A DNA stretch of 64,000 nucleotides, taken from positions 62,001 to 126,000 of the forward strand of contig PAQS01000035.1 in the NCBI GenBank assembly GCA_002709385.1, in the 5' to 3' direction. Of this stretch, positions 1-7,776 are shown piece by piece. Position numbers and translations under genes: made by a program. Position 1 is the first letter of the stretch; each line of letters begins with the position of its first letter. Under the pieces are notes generated by a model that was not told where the DNA came from, made no database searches, and saw only the letters and a list, made by a program, of their open reading frames with translations. Source of the DNA: Waddliaceae bacterium (GTDB lineage: Bacteria > Chlamydiota > Chlamydiia > Chlamydiales > GCA-2709385).

Positions 1-1
1 T

Positions 2-466
2 GCTCGCTGTATGCAAGAGTCTAAGTTGGGTAAATCTGGTGAGCAGGAGTTTGAAACGCTTCGCCAGCAGATGGCTCAAAGCGGAGAAGCAAAACAGCAG
101 GAAATGCAAGCTCTTGCAAAAAAACTTCAAGATGAAGATTACATGGATAGTCTTTCTCCTGAAGCAGAAGCTGAATTGAAGCAAAACTTCGAACGTCTTG
201 GAATGGAATTGCAACAGTTCCAACAAGTATTTTATCAAACAATGAACCAAGCTAACTACAGCTGGTTGCAGTTGGTACACGGTGGCGTAGAAAAAGCGGC
301 AGCTTTAGTTGCTGAATCTGAAAAAGTTGATCTTGTTGTAAACCAAGAAAACGTATTTTTCTCGATTCCAGCATTAGACTTAACAGAAAAAGTTATTGCT
401 CAAATGAACAAAACTTTTGCTGAAGAGAAAGCGCAAGAAGAAAGCGAAGAACAAGCAGCAAGCTAA
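2..466 (+). CDS. skp: Skp/OmpH-family periplasmic chaperone (5' end outside window)
   Basis: Skp-type chaperones are periplasmic and escort outer-membrane proteins to the BAM complex. The frame is open to the window edge (the first codons read ARC before the first Met), so the signal peptide and first helix lie upstream; the Met at position 11 is internal. The visible 150-odd residues are Gln/Glu/Lys-rich and helical, with a hydrophobic C-terminal segment, like the tentacle helices and final strands of Skp. The next gene is lpxD, the same skp-lpxD order as CT242-CT243 of C. trachomatis, where bamA precedes skp. The identification rests on this synteny plus composition, and I infer bamA just outside the window. 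Confidence 0.8.
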   Translation, partial: ARCMQESKLGKSGEQEFETLRQQMAQSGEAKQQEMQALAKKLQDEDYMDSLSPEAEAELKQNFERLGMELQQFQQVFYQTMNQANYSWLQLVHGGVEKAAALVAESEKVDLVVNQENVFFSIPALDLTEKVIAQMNKTFAEEKAQEESEEQAAS

Positions 467-488
467 AATCTTCTATTTTTATTTTTCT

Positions 489-511
489 GCTCAGCTCTAT
501 CCGAGCTGAGC
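489..511. other. Intercistronic hairpin between skp and lpxD
   Basis: A perfect 9-bp inverted repeat (GCTCAGCTC / GAGCTGAGC) with a 5-nt loop lies between the skp stop and the lpxD start. It has no T-run behind it on either strand, so it is a weak terminator candidate at best. It may protect an mRNA end or partly uncouple lpxD from skp. Confidence 0.5.
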
Positions 512-536
512 TATACACAATAATCCACTCAACTCT

Positions 537-1622
537 ATGACCATCAAGATGAAAGAAAAGTCCTTTACTTTACAAGAACTCGCAGATTTAACAGATAGCC
601 AAGTCAGCGGAGATCCAAATTTTCGTATTTTTGGTGTAGCAGATTTAGAAAGTGCTGGCATCAAAGAAGCATCTTTTTATGCTAAAGGCGCTTATGAGCA
701 AAATAGCCGTTATGGGAAAGCTATGAAGCAGTCTCAGGCAGGGGTGATTTTTGTAGAGGAAGTTCCTGCTGATTTGGAAGAACGTAACCTTCTTATATCG
801 AAGAACCCTTCTCGTTCTTTTCAAACTGTTTTAGAAGCTTTTATTGATCCTCGTCATTATGAATCGGGTTTTGCGGATATTCACCCGAGTGCAGTCATTC
901 ATGAAAGTGTGGAGCTTGGTGAAAATTTACGTATTGGTCCTCATGTCACTATTGATCAACACTGTGTGATTGGTTCAGGTACTGTTATAGAGGCAGGTGT
1001 GTGTATAGGACCAGGGGTGAGTATTGGTGAAAATTGCCGTATTTACCAGAATGCAGTGATTAGAGAGCGTTGTATTTTAGGAAATCGTGTGATTCTACAA
1101 CCTGGTTCTGTAATAGGTTCTTGTGGTTTTGGTTATAGTACTGAGCCGGGTAAAGGGCATAGTAAATTGCGTCAGGTAGGTAATGTCGTGTTAGCCGATG
1201 ATGTTGAAATTGGGGCGAATACGACCATTGACCGAGCTCGATTTAAAAGTACTTATATTGGAAGAGGCACAAAAATAGACAATCTGGTACAAGTCGGTCA
1301 TGGAGTGACGATTGGTGAAGATAACCTTCTCGTGTCCCAAGCAGGCTTAGCTGGTTCGACAGAGACCGGTAATTGGGTAGTCATTGGAGGGCAAGTAGGT
1401 ATCGGTGGGCATTTAAAAATTGCCAGTGGGGTCATTATTGGTGGACAATCCGGCGTATCAAAATCCATTACTAAGCCGGGTCAATACCAAGGAAGACCGC
1501 TACTTCCTATGAAAGAATTTCATCGCATTTTAGTGCACTATCGTCGTCTCGAGCATTATGTAAATGCCATTGATGAAATAAAGAGGCGTCTGAAAGACAT
1601 TGAGGTATCCACAGGAAAATAA
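537..1622 (+). CDS. lpxD: UDP-3-O-acylglucosamine N-acyltransferase
   Basis: LpxD adds the amide-linked acyl chain to UDP-3-O-acyl-glucosamine, the third step of lipid A synthesis in the cytosol, using acyl-ACP. At 361 residues it has the usual family length. An N-terminal LpxD domain (about residues 8-105) is followed by many hexapeptide repeats (I/V-G-x-x-x-x) forming a left-handed beta helix from about 113 to 310, and a helical C-terminus. The expected catalytic histidine is H255 in VQVGHGVTIG. Two in-frame ATGs (537 and 549) are possible starts and neither has a strong ribosome site. It follows skp, and acyl-ACP made by the fab genes a few kb away is its donor. Confidence 0.95.
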   Translation: MTIKMKEKSFTLQELADLTDSQVSGDPNFRIFGVADLESAGIKEASFYAKGAYEQNSRYGKAMKQSQAGVIFVEEVPADLEERNLLISKNPSRSFQTVLEAFIDPRHYESGFADIHPSAVIHESVELGENLRIGPHVTIDQHCVIGSGTVIEAGVCIGPGVSIGENCRIYQNAVIRERCILGNRVILQPGSVIGSCGFGYSTEPGKGHSKLRQVGNVVLADDVEIGANTTIDRARFKSTYIGRGTKIDNLVQVGHGVTIGEDNLLVSQAGLAGSTETGNWVVIGGQVGIGGHLKIASGVIIGGQSGVSKSITKPGQYQGRPLLPMKEFHRILVHYRRLEHYVNAIDEIKRRLKDIEVSTGK

Positions 1623-1641
1623 GCTCTATTGGATTCGCTAC

Positions 1642-2631
1642 ATGCGACTCACTCTTCTTTTTGCCCTGGCGGGTATCATGAGTTGGGTCGCTATGTACCA
1701 AGTAAACCTTTCTTCATATTCTTCCATACGTATGCTTGATTTTCCTAAAAAACAACATATGTTGCTTAACTTTTCAGGCTCTATCAATTATCATGAATCC
1801 ACTGTGATTAATCCTTCTGCGAAAGGATATTATCGTTTTGAGGGGATCTTGCGTTGTAAGCCTACTCATTTAGCTAATGGGACAGCATTTTCCTGTAATA
1901 TTGACCGCTTGCAAATTAAAGATCTTCACGGAACCTTGATTTTAGGTTTTTTACGTACAGCTCAGAAAGTTCACTATACTCTTTCACCTACTCTTACAAG
2001 TGATCAGAGACGTGATATTTACGAAGGTTTTCGTATTAATCTCGATAATTTTTCTCCATCTGATGATCAGTCGCTATTGCAAGAAACGGCCCGTTTTTTT
2101 GTAACAAAAGATGCACGGATTGCAGAAATTGTTATTGGTCCTAACGTACAAAGTGCTCTGCATCGTTATTTAGGAGGGCATCCTGCTTCGTTACTTGTGC
2201 AGCAATACTTAAACCATCCTGAGCATATTCCTAGTCTTTTTGATTACAAAGCTAAAAAAGAAAAGTGGAGCTCTGAAGGTTTTTTTGTTGAGCCAATTAC
2301 TTTTTTTCATAAAGTGCTTACCCAGTCAGATGGAGTAGAGAAAATCCAGACTTATGCTCAATCGCGCGTTGCTGATTCTTCCGAAATGGCTTGGTCAAAG
2401 CGAGGGTGGCTAAAAAACCGAAACCGTAAAGTTACTCAACATGATTGGAAAATTGATTGGGAATACGACACTCTAAAACAATACATCAAAAAAATTAGCT
2501 TAAGTTTAAGTCTAGGTTTAGAAGGACAATTTCTTTACGCTAGCGATTCTATGAAATATGAACTTGAATTAGAAACAAATTTAAGTTTTGAAGATCCATC
2601 GTTTCCTATTGAAGAAGTAGAGCCTTTGTGA
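1642..2631 (+). CDS. Conserved chlamydial membrane-anchored protein behind lpxD
   Basis: No function recognised. I start it at the ATG at 1642, which gives an immediate N-terminal hydrophobic segment (MRLTLLFALAGIMSWVAMYQ) behaving as a membrane anchor or uncleaved signal; the frame stays open further back into lpxD through a TTG. The remaining 300 or so residues are soluble and mixed alpha/beta, including a 'LQIKDLHGTLILGFL' stretch, and would face the periplasm. It lies 19 bp behind lpxD, the position held in C. trachomatis by the hypothetical gene CT244, so it is probably the same conserved gene. Co-transcription suggests an envelope role, which is inference only. Confidence 0.75.
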   Translation: MRLTLLFALAGIMSWVAMYQVNLSSYSSIRMLDFPKKQHMLLNFSGSINYHESTVINPSAKGYYRFEGILRCKPTHLANGTAFSCNIDRLQIKDLHGTLILGFLRTAQKVHYTLSPTLTSDQRRDIYEGFRINLDNFSPSDDQSLLQETARFFVTKDARIAEIVIGPNVQSALHRYLGGHPASLLVQQYLNHPEHIPSLFDYKAKKEKWSSEGFFVEPITFFHKVLTQSDGVEKIQTYAQSRVADSSEMAWSKRGWLKNRNRKVTQHDWKIDWEYDTLKQYIKKISLSLSLGLEGQFLYASDSMKYELELETNLSFEDPSFPIEEVEPL

Positions 2632-2715
2632 TCTATTCATTTATTTGATCTTTTCTGTTTTTTCTGTATGATAAGAAGTTATTTTTAAACAAATATATTA
2701 TTTTTTAGGTGTCAA

Positions 2716-3096
2716 ATGGATATTTCACTTTATATAGAAAATACAAACGGTCAAATTTCCTATACTTTGAAAACAAATAAGAATGAAGAAAGTTTTATTT
2801 TTCGTTTAAACGAGGAAGAGTTTAATTTTATCATTGATTTTATAAATCCTTGCAAAACTTTTTTAAGTGTTTCTTCAGAAAAAAGAAAAGAAATGTTTTA
2901 TGATAATGGGGTTTGTGAGGGTAGTGAAAATATAAATAAAGATGTATCCATAATAAAGGCAAAACTTTCTGATTATGCGATTGAAGAGATGAATAGTTTG
3001 GATAGTAGAAATATTTTAAGTGGTATTGACTCTCTTTATTTAGAAAAAAATAGTTGCTGTTCGAATAATTTACTGGATGGGTTTGTTTGTTTTTAA
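2716..3096 (+). CDS. Small AT-rich hypothetical protein
   Basis: A 126-residue cytosolic-looking protein with no recognised domain. Start at ATG 2716 with AGGTG a few bases upstream. It is acidic, rich in Asn, Ser, Lys and Phe, with clustered cysteines near the C-terminus (NSCCSNN...GFVCF). Base composition is more AT-rich than lpxD or the fab genes, as in the orphan genes elsewhere in this window, suggesting a lineage-specific or acquired gene inserted between the lpxD and recR blocks. No signal peptide or membrane segment is seen. Confidence 0.55.
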   Translation: MDISLYIENTNGQISYTLKTNKNEESFIFRLNEEEFNFIIDFINPCKTFLSVSSEKRKEMFYDNGVCEGSENINKDVSIIKAKLSDYAIEEMNSLDSRNILSGIDSLYLEKNSCCSNNLLDGFVCF

Positions 3097-3128
3097 TTTA
3101 TTTCTGTAGTTTAATATTGAAAGTAACG

Positions 3129-3329
3129 CTTTTTTGGCGTTGTAGCTTCTTTATTTCGCCGCGTTTACATAATATGCTGCAGATTCTCTATTAAAAATGA
3201 AAATGGTTCCAAGACTTGAGGTGGTAGAAGTGCAATAAGGTTTATAGGAGCCATGAGCAAAATAAAGATAAAATCGTAGAAAAAAATCATTAAACGCGGC
3301 GAAACAAAGAGGCTACGACGCGACAAAAG
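3129..3329. repeat. Long imperfect inverted repeat, MITE-like
   Basis: Arms of about 39 bp at 3129-3167 and 3291-3329 are inverted copies sharing CGCCGCGTTTA exactly, with roughly 34 of 39 bases pairing, around a 120-bp centre without a coding frame. A similar half-arm occurs at 9955-9975. The 282-base stretch 3097-3378 between the small hypothetical gene and recR contains essentially only this element. It looks like a non-autonomous transposon remnant or a long structured RNA region; no flanking target duplication could be assigned. Confidence 0.6.
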
Positions 3330-3378
3330 ATTTATAAGTATGGCGAGAGCTATTCTACACTACACTTTGAGGGTAGGG

Positions 3379-3975
3379 TTAAAACAGGTTTCGACCTGAC
3401 ATTGCTTTTGCTAATGTCCCACCATCTACATAGTCTAAAGCGCTACCCATTGGTAGTCCGAAAGCTAATCGAGAAATTTCTACAGGAAGATCAGCAAACT
3501 CTCTTTTGATAAATAAAGCTGTGGCGTCTCCTTCAAGAGTGGAGTCTAGGGCAAGTAAAAGCTCATGGACTTCATGCTCTGCGATACGGCTTTTTAACTT
3601 GTCTAGAGAGAGGCATTCAGGTCCACGTCCTTCCAAAGGAGAAAGCAGCCCGCCTAGCACATGATATTGATTGCGGTATTCACCTGTTTCTTCGATGGCG
3701 AAAACATCTTTGATGGAAGCAACAACAGCGATGACTTTTGGGTCGCGTCGTTGTGGATCACACAAGCGGCAAGGGTCTTTCTCCATAAGGCATCCGCATT
3801 GTTTGCAGTGTTGAATGAGAGAGGGGAGTTCATCTAAACTCTTCGCTAAATCGTGTGCTTGTTCTGGTTTCCAATCCAATATATTGAATGCATATCGTTC
3901 AGCAGTTTTTTGTCCGACCCCTGGCAAGCGTCGAAATTGCTGAACTAATTTTTGTATATAGGATGGGTAATGCAT
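3379..3975 (-). CDS. recR: Recombination mediator RecR
   Basis: RecR acts with RecO and RecF to load RecA on gapped DNA. The 198-residue length is normal. In order: an N-terminal helix-hairpin-helix region (RRLPGVGQKTAERYAF, about residues 15-30), a four-cysteine zinc site (CKQCGCLMEKDPCRLC), a Toprim domain with the glutamate motif around VFAIEETGEY, and the C-terminal ALDSTLEGDATALFI stretch. In C. trachomatis recR (CT240) neighbours fabH (CT239); the neighbourhood is kept here, but recR is on the opposite strand with a small gene between them. It is transcribed away from the divergent gene at 4135. Confidence 0.96.
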   Translation of the reverse strand: MHYPSYIQKLVQQFRRLPGVGQKTAERYAFNILDWKPEQAHDLAKSLDELPSLIQHCKQCGCLMEKDPCRLCDPQRRDPKVIAVVASIKDVFAIEETGEYRNQYHVLGGLLSPLEGRGPECLSLDKLKSRIAEHEVHELLLALDSTLEGDATALFIKREFADLPVEISRLAFGLPMGSALDYVDGGTLAKAMSGRNLF

Positions 3976-4134
3976 GAACTTAATCTCCCTCGTATCATTT
4001 CCTTAAAACGATAACAGAATTCTGTTTTTTCGTTTATCTGCTTTCATTTTTCTAAAAAATTATGTAGAGTGCAAAAATTTGAATATAAGGTCTTCGGGTT
4101 TCTGCAAGATCGCTTTCAATAAGGAGATTGAAGA

Positions 4135-4560
4135 GTGTATACAAATTATGATTATGAAGTAGGTAACGAGGTATTTATTTTTGAATTATTTGGAAATGAT
4201 GGTTCTCGTGAACAAATAGACCTTTATTTGCCTCATCTTGAAGAAGGCGGATTGGCCTATAGAGTGTCTTATAATATTTCTGATCAAGCGATTGATTGCG
4301 ATACAGTATCTGTGGGTTATTTTCGTAAGATGATGAAAGATGTAAGCAATAATGATCGAGCGTACCTAAGTCAAGAGACTCTTCCTCAAAAAGACTTGGA
4401 GATTCTTCGTTTGTGGTCTCAATGCAAATATTCTGCCATTGGGGGGTGTCATGAAGTTTACGACAAAACAATTCAATATTTAGAAACAGTGATTCATGAA
4501 ATAAATCCCTATTCTGGAGTAAATGGTTTGTTTAAAGGAGAAGGGATATTCCGTCCTTAA
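4135..4560 (+). CDS. Small hypothetical protein with GTG start
   Basis: A 141-residue soluble protein of unknown function. The GTG at 4135 is chosen because a good AAGGAG (4121-4126) lies 8 bases before it and no nearby ATG is as well placed. The protein is acidic and Tyr-rich, without signal peptide or membrane segment; a central helical part (PQKDLEILRLWSQC) precedes a Gly-rich end. It lies alone between recR (divergent) and a terminator at 4573, so it is probably transcribed by itself. It interrupts the recR-fabH adjacency known from Chlamydiaceae. Confidence 0.6.
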   Translation: MYTNYDYEVGNEVFIFELFGNDGSREQIDLYLPHLEEGGLAYRVSYNISDQAIDCDTVSVGYFRKMMKDVSNNDRAYLSQETLPQKDLEILRLWSQCKYSAIGGCHEVYDKTIQYLETVIHEINPYSGVNGLFKGEGIFRP

Positions 4561-4572
4561 ATAAATTTATCT

Positions 4573-4605
4573 GACTGCATTATATCAAAATAATGCAGTC
4601 TTTCT
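4573..4605 (+). terminator. Intrinsic terminator before fabH
   Basis: A perfect 10-bp stem GACTGCATTA / TAATGCAGTC with an 8-nt loop is followed by TTTCT. It lies 12 bases behind the stop of the small GTG-start gene and separates it from the fab operon. Confidence 0.75.
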
Positions 4606-4691
4606 ACCTAATTCAAGCTTTAGCTTTAATCAACATTATGTTAATATCCAGCGTCAGAACTCTATAGTATTCCACTTATTCATGAGGTTAA

Positions 4692-5699
4692 ATGACGTCA
4701 GGTAAACGAGCGAGAATTATTTCTCTTGGGTCTTATGCGCCAGAGAGGATTCTTAGTAATGCAGATTTAGAAGAGATTGTTGATACATCAGATGAATGGA
4801 TTGTATCGCGTACCGGAATACATGAACGTCGTATTGCTAGTGACAGTGAGTTTCCTTCGGATATGGGTTATGAGGCTGCTACACAGGCTTTGGTGCGTGC
4901 TAATTTGAATCCTGGGGATTTAGATGCTGTTATTGTAGCGACTATGTGTGGTGATTATCTTTCTCCTAGTACAGCGGCGATTATTGCAGCGCGTTTGGGA
5001 GCAACGGATATACCGGCTTTTGATATATCGGCAGCTTGTACGGGTTTCTTATATGGGGTATCGATTGCCAAGGGATATATTGAATCTGGAATGTATCGAA
5101 ATGTATTGGTGATTGCTGCTGAAAAGCTTTCTTCTATTGTAGATTATTCTGATCGCAATACTTGTGTGTTATTTGGTGATGCTGCTGCTGCGGCTGTGAT
5201 TAGCGATGAAGGTGAAGGTCTTTGGGTTCGTAGTATTCGTTTGGGTGCTGATGGAACACAGGCTGAGATTCTTCGGGTTCCAGGTGGTGGTTGCCGTCAC
5301 CCAGCTTCTCATGAAACGGTAGATGAGAATGCTCATTGTATTCAAATGAGTGGTCGTGAGGTATTTCGACATGCGGTCCGTCGTATGGAGCAAGCAGCTC
5401 ATGCAGCGTTGAAGCAAGCTGATTTGACGGAAGAAGAGTTGAGTTGGTTAGTGCCTCATCAAGCGAACATTCGTATTATTGATGCTTTGGCAAAGCGTTT
5501 CTCAGTACCTTCTGATCGTGTTTATAATAACCTTGATCGTTTTGGAAATACTTCTGCTGCGGGCATGTTTGTTGCCTTAGATGAATTGATGCAGAAAGAG
5601 ACGATAGAGGAAGGGGCTCATATCCTTACGGTGGCGTTTGGTGCTGGGTTAACTTATGGATCTTCTGTTTTGACTAAAATTGGTGGTGATGATGAGTAG
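4692..5699 (+). CDS. fabH: 3-oxoacyl-ACP synthase III
   Basis: FabH starts type II fatty-acid synthesis by condensing acetyl-CoA (or a branched primer) with malonyl-ACP. At 335 residues it is of normal size. The Cys-His-Asn triad is complete: C116 in DISAACTGFLYG, H256 in WLVPHQANIRI and N286 in LDRFGNTSAAG. First gene of fabH-fabD-fabG-acpP, the reverse listing of CT239-CT236 in C. trachomatis. Its stop overlaps the fabD start, so the two are translationally coupled. The upstream terminator at 4573 implies a promoter in 4606-4691. Confidence 0.97.
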   Translation: MTSGKRARIISLGSYAPERILSNADLEEIVDTSDEWIVSRTGIHERRIASDSEFPSDMGYEAATQALVRANLNPGDLDAVIVATMCGDYLSPSTAAIIAARLGATDIPAFDISAACTGFLYGVSIAKGYIESGMYRNVLVIAAEKLSSIVDYSDRNTCVLFGDAAAAAVISDEGEGLWVRSIRLGADGTQAEILRVPGGGCRHPASHETVDENAHCIQMSGREVFRHAVRRMEQAAHAALKQADLTEEELSWLVPHQANIRIIDALAKRFSVPSDRVYNNLDRFGNTSAAGMFVALDELMQKETIEEGAHILTVAFGAGLTYGSSVLTKIGGDDE

Positions 5700-6651
5700 C
5701 GAAGAAAAAAGTCCACGTATTGCGTTTATTTTCCCTGGCCAGGGAGCCCAGTATGTTGGGATGGGGCATGATTTTTGCGGGGCATTTTCTGTTGCTCGAG
5801 AGACGTTTGAAGAGGCGAACCATATTTTAGGCGAGTCTTTTTCGCAGCTTATTTTTGAAGGTCCTGAAGAGAAATTAACGGAAACTAGAAATAGTCAGCT
5901 AGGGATCTACATTACTAGTATTGCTCTGATGCGTGTTTTGCAGAGTCAGCTTCCTAAGCTTCGTCCTTCAGTTTGTGCAGGTTTGAGTTTGGGTGAGTAT
6001 TCTGCTGTAACGGCGAGTGGGCGTATTAGTTTTGCTGATTGTTTACCGCTTGTACGTGCTCGTGGTACTTACATGAATGATGCTTGTGAGAGTACCGAAG
6101 GTGGTATGGCAGTAGTGACAGGGCTTGATGCGGCGGAAGTGGAGTTTTTGGTTGAGGAGCTGAGTTTACCAGAAGATTTATGGGCGGCAAATTATAATTG
6201 TCCGGGACAAATCGTGGTATCGGGTACTCAGAAGGGCATTGATGCGTTCACTGAAGCAGCAAAAAAGCAAGGTGCGAAACGAGTTCTCCCATTGAATGTA
6301 CATGGGGCTTTTCATAGTGGTTTGATGCAATCTGCTGAAAGTCGTTTAGCTCCGCATGTTATAGAAGCTTCTTTTGTAGATAGTGATATTGATTTGGTGA
6401 TGAATGTTCCTGGGACTTATGTAAAAGATTTAGCTCAGATTCGCAATCATTTGATCAAGCAAGTGACTTCGCCGGTTCGTTGGGAGCAAGGAATTCGCAA
6501 AATGGATCCTGAGGTTGATTTGTTTATTGGTTTTGGCCCTTGTAAGTCTCTTCTTGGAATGAATCGAAAAATTGGTGTGAAAGGCCGTACGCTGACTTTA
6601 GATAAGATTACAGATTTAGACCAGTTGCTTGAAGCCGTTTGCGCTTCTTAG
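5692..6651 (+). CDS. fabD: Malonyl-CoA:ACP transacylase
   Basis: FabD loads malonyl units on ACP for chain elongation. Two adjacent ATGs (5689 and 5692) overlap the fabH stop; 5692 gives a 319-residue protein. Seen: the N-terminal FPGQGAQYVGMG motif, the nucleophile motif as GLSLGEYSA, and the C-terminal VHGAFHSGLM containing the catalytic histidine. The nucleophile motif has Leu where E. coli has His (GHSLGE); plant and cyanobacterial enzymes commonly carry GLSLGEY, so this is a known variant rather than damage. Overlap with fabH and 14 bp spacing to fabG indicate one operon. Confidence 0.97.
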   Translation: MSSEEKSPRIAFIFPGQGAQYVGMGHDFCGAFSVARETFEEANHILGESFSQLIFEGPEEKLTETRNSQLGIYITSIALMRVLQSQLPKLRPSVCAGLSLGEYSAVTASGRISFADCLPLVRARGTYMNDACESTEGGMAVVTGLDAAEVEFLVEELSLPEDLWAANYNCPGQIVVSGTQKGIDAFTEAAKKQGAKRVLPLNVHGAFHSGLMQSAESRLAPHVIEASFVDSDIDLVMNVPGTYVKDLAQIRNHLIKQVTSPVRWEQGIRKMDPEVDLFIGFGPCKSLLGMNRKIGVKGRTLTLDKITDLDQLLEAVCAS

Positions 6652-6665
6652 ATTAAGGAGAATCG

Positions 6666-7409
6666 ATGTTAAAAGGGAAAGTTGCTTTAGTTACAGGTGG
6701 CACTAGAGGAATAGGAAGAGGGATTGCTCAGAAGTTTGCCGAGCAGGGAGCGATCGTTTACGTTGTTGGTCAAAACAGCGAACGAGGAGAGAAAGCGGCT
6801 CTGGAGCTACGCACTGAAAGCGGCAATAATGAAGTACATTTCATGCAATTGGATGTTGCAGATACAGCTGCTGTAGAATCTTCTATTAAATCATTGATTG
6901 CTGAGCATAAAAAAATCGATGTTTTGGTTAATAATGCAGGGATTACTGCTGATCAGCTTTTGATGAAGTTGAAAGAAGAAGATTGGGATCGAGTAATGGA
7001 TGTGAACCTAAAGTCTTGTTTTAATACGTGTAAGGCTTTAGCTTTTCCGATGATCAAGGCTCGTGGTGGTTCTATCATCAATATCAGTTCTGTTGTTGGT
7101 CTTACTGGAAATGCTGGTCAGGCAAATTATGCAGCTTCTAAAGCTGGAATGATTGGTTTTACTAAATCGATAGCTCAAGAGTTAGCAGCTCGCGGTGTTC
7201 GTGCAAACTGTATTGCTCCGGGATTTATTACAACTGATATGACCGATGAATTAAATGACGAGCAGCGTAAGTCTATTTTTGCACAAATTCCTATGGGAAA
7301 AATGGGTGACACGGAAGATATCGCCAATGCAGCTTTATTCCTCGCTAGTGACATGGCAAAGTATGTCACAGGTCAGGTTTTGACTGTTGACGGTGGAATG
7401 GTCATGTAA
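6666..7409 (+). CDS. fabG: 3-oxoacyl-ACP reductase
   Basis: FabG reduces 3-oxoacyl-ACP with NADPH in each elongation cycle. The 247-residue SDR protein has the cofactor motif TGGTRGIG near residue 10, NNAG in VLVNNAGIT, the active-site Ser in NISSVVG, and YAASK with the catalytic Tyr and Lys. The C-terminal VTGQVLTVDGGMVM is typical of FabG. AAGGAG precedes the ATG at a good distance. It lies 14 bp behind fabD and 69 bp before acpP, as in other chlamydiae. Confidence 0.97.
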   Translation: MLKGKVALVTGGTRGIGRGIAQKFAEQGAIVYVVGQNSERGEKAALELRTESGNNEVHFMQLDVADTAAVESSIKSLIAEHKKIDVLVNNAGITADQLLMKLKEEDWDRVMDVNLKSCFNTCKALAFPMIKARGGSIINISSVVGLTGNAGQANYAASKAGMIGFTKSIAQELAARGVRANCIAPGFITTDMTDELNDEQRKSIFAQIPMGKMGDTEDIANAALFLASDMAKYVTGQVLTVDGGMVM

Positions 7410-7478
7410 CTTAAGTAAATTCGTCCTTCTGAAACATTGAGGGCATAAGTCAAAATAATTTTAAACCAAGGATATACT

Positions 7479-7721
7479 ATGTCCATTGAACAAGAAGTAA
7501 TTGATATTGTAGTAGAAGCTTTAGGTGTAGATGCTTCTGAAGTAAGCCCTGAGAAGTCTTTTGTAGAAGATCTTAATGCTGACTCTCTTGATTTAACTGA
7601 GCTAATCATGACGTTTGAAGTTCGTTTCAAGATCGAGATCAACGAAGAAGAAGCTGAAAAGCTAAAGACTGTTTCTGATGTGATCAAGTTTATTGAAGAT
7701 CGCCAAGCTAGCGCTACCTAA
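7479..7721 (+). CDS. acpP: Acyl carrier protein
   Basis: This small acidic protein (80 residues) carries fatty-acyl intermediates on a phosphopantetheine arm. The attachment serine is S36 in the motif [11 protein letters not shown]. Length, acidity and four-helix pattern are typical. AAGGA precedes the ATG. It closes the fab operon and is followed at once by a strong terminator. Its product serves FabH/D/G here and LpxD further left. Confidence 0.97.
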   Translation: MSIEQEVIDIVVEALGVDASEVSPEKSFVEDLNADSLDLTELIMTFEVRFKIEINEEEAEKLKTVSDVIKFIEDRQASAT

Positions 7722-7748
7722 GAAAACCCTAAGTTTTCGTGAAGTAGT

Positions 7749-7776
7749 AAACCCTCCATTTAGGAGGGTTTTTTTG
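7749..7776. terminator. Terminator of the fab operon, shared with the convergent symporter gene
   Basis: The stem AACCCTCC / GGAGGGTT with a short ATTTA-type loop is followed by a run of seven T. It overlaps the last codons and stop of the opposite-strand symporter gene, so this terminator is embedded in that gene's 3' end. Confidence 0.9.

Noticed and set aside
5169-5417. Opposite-strand frame within fabH.
   Set aside because: A shadow of a well-identified gene with an unlikely composition and no ribosome site.
5980-6010. FabD nucleophile motif with Leu instead of His (GLSLGE) as an inactivating change.
   Set aside because: The same form is common in plant and cyanobacterial FabD and the active serine is present.
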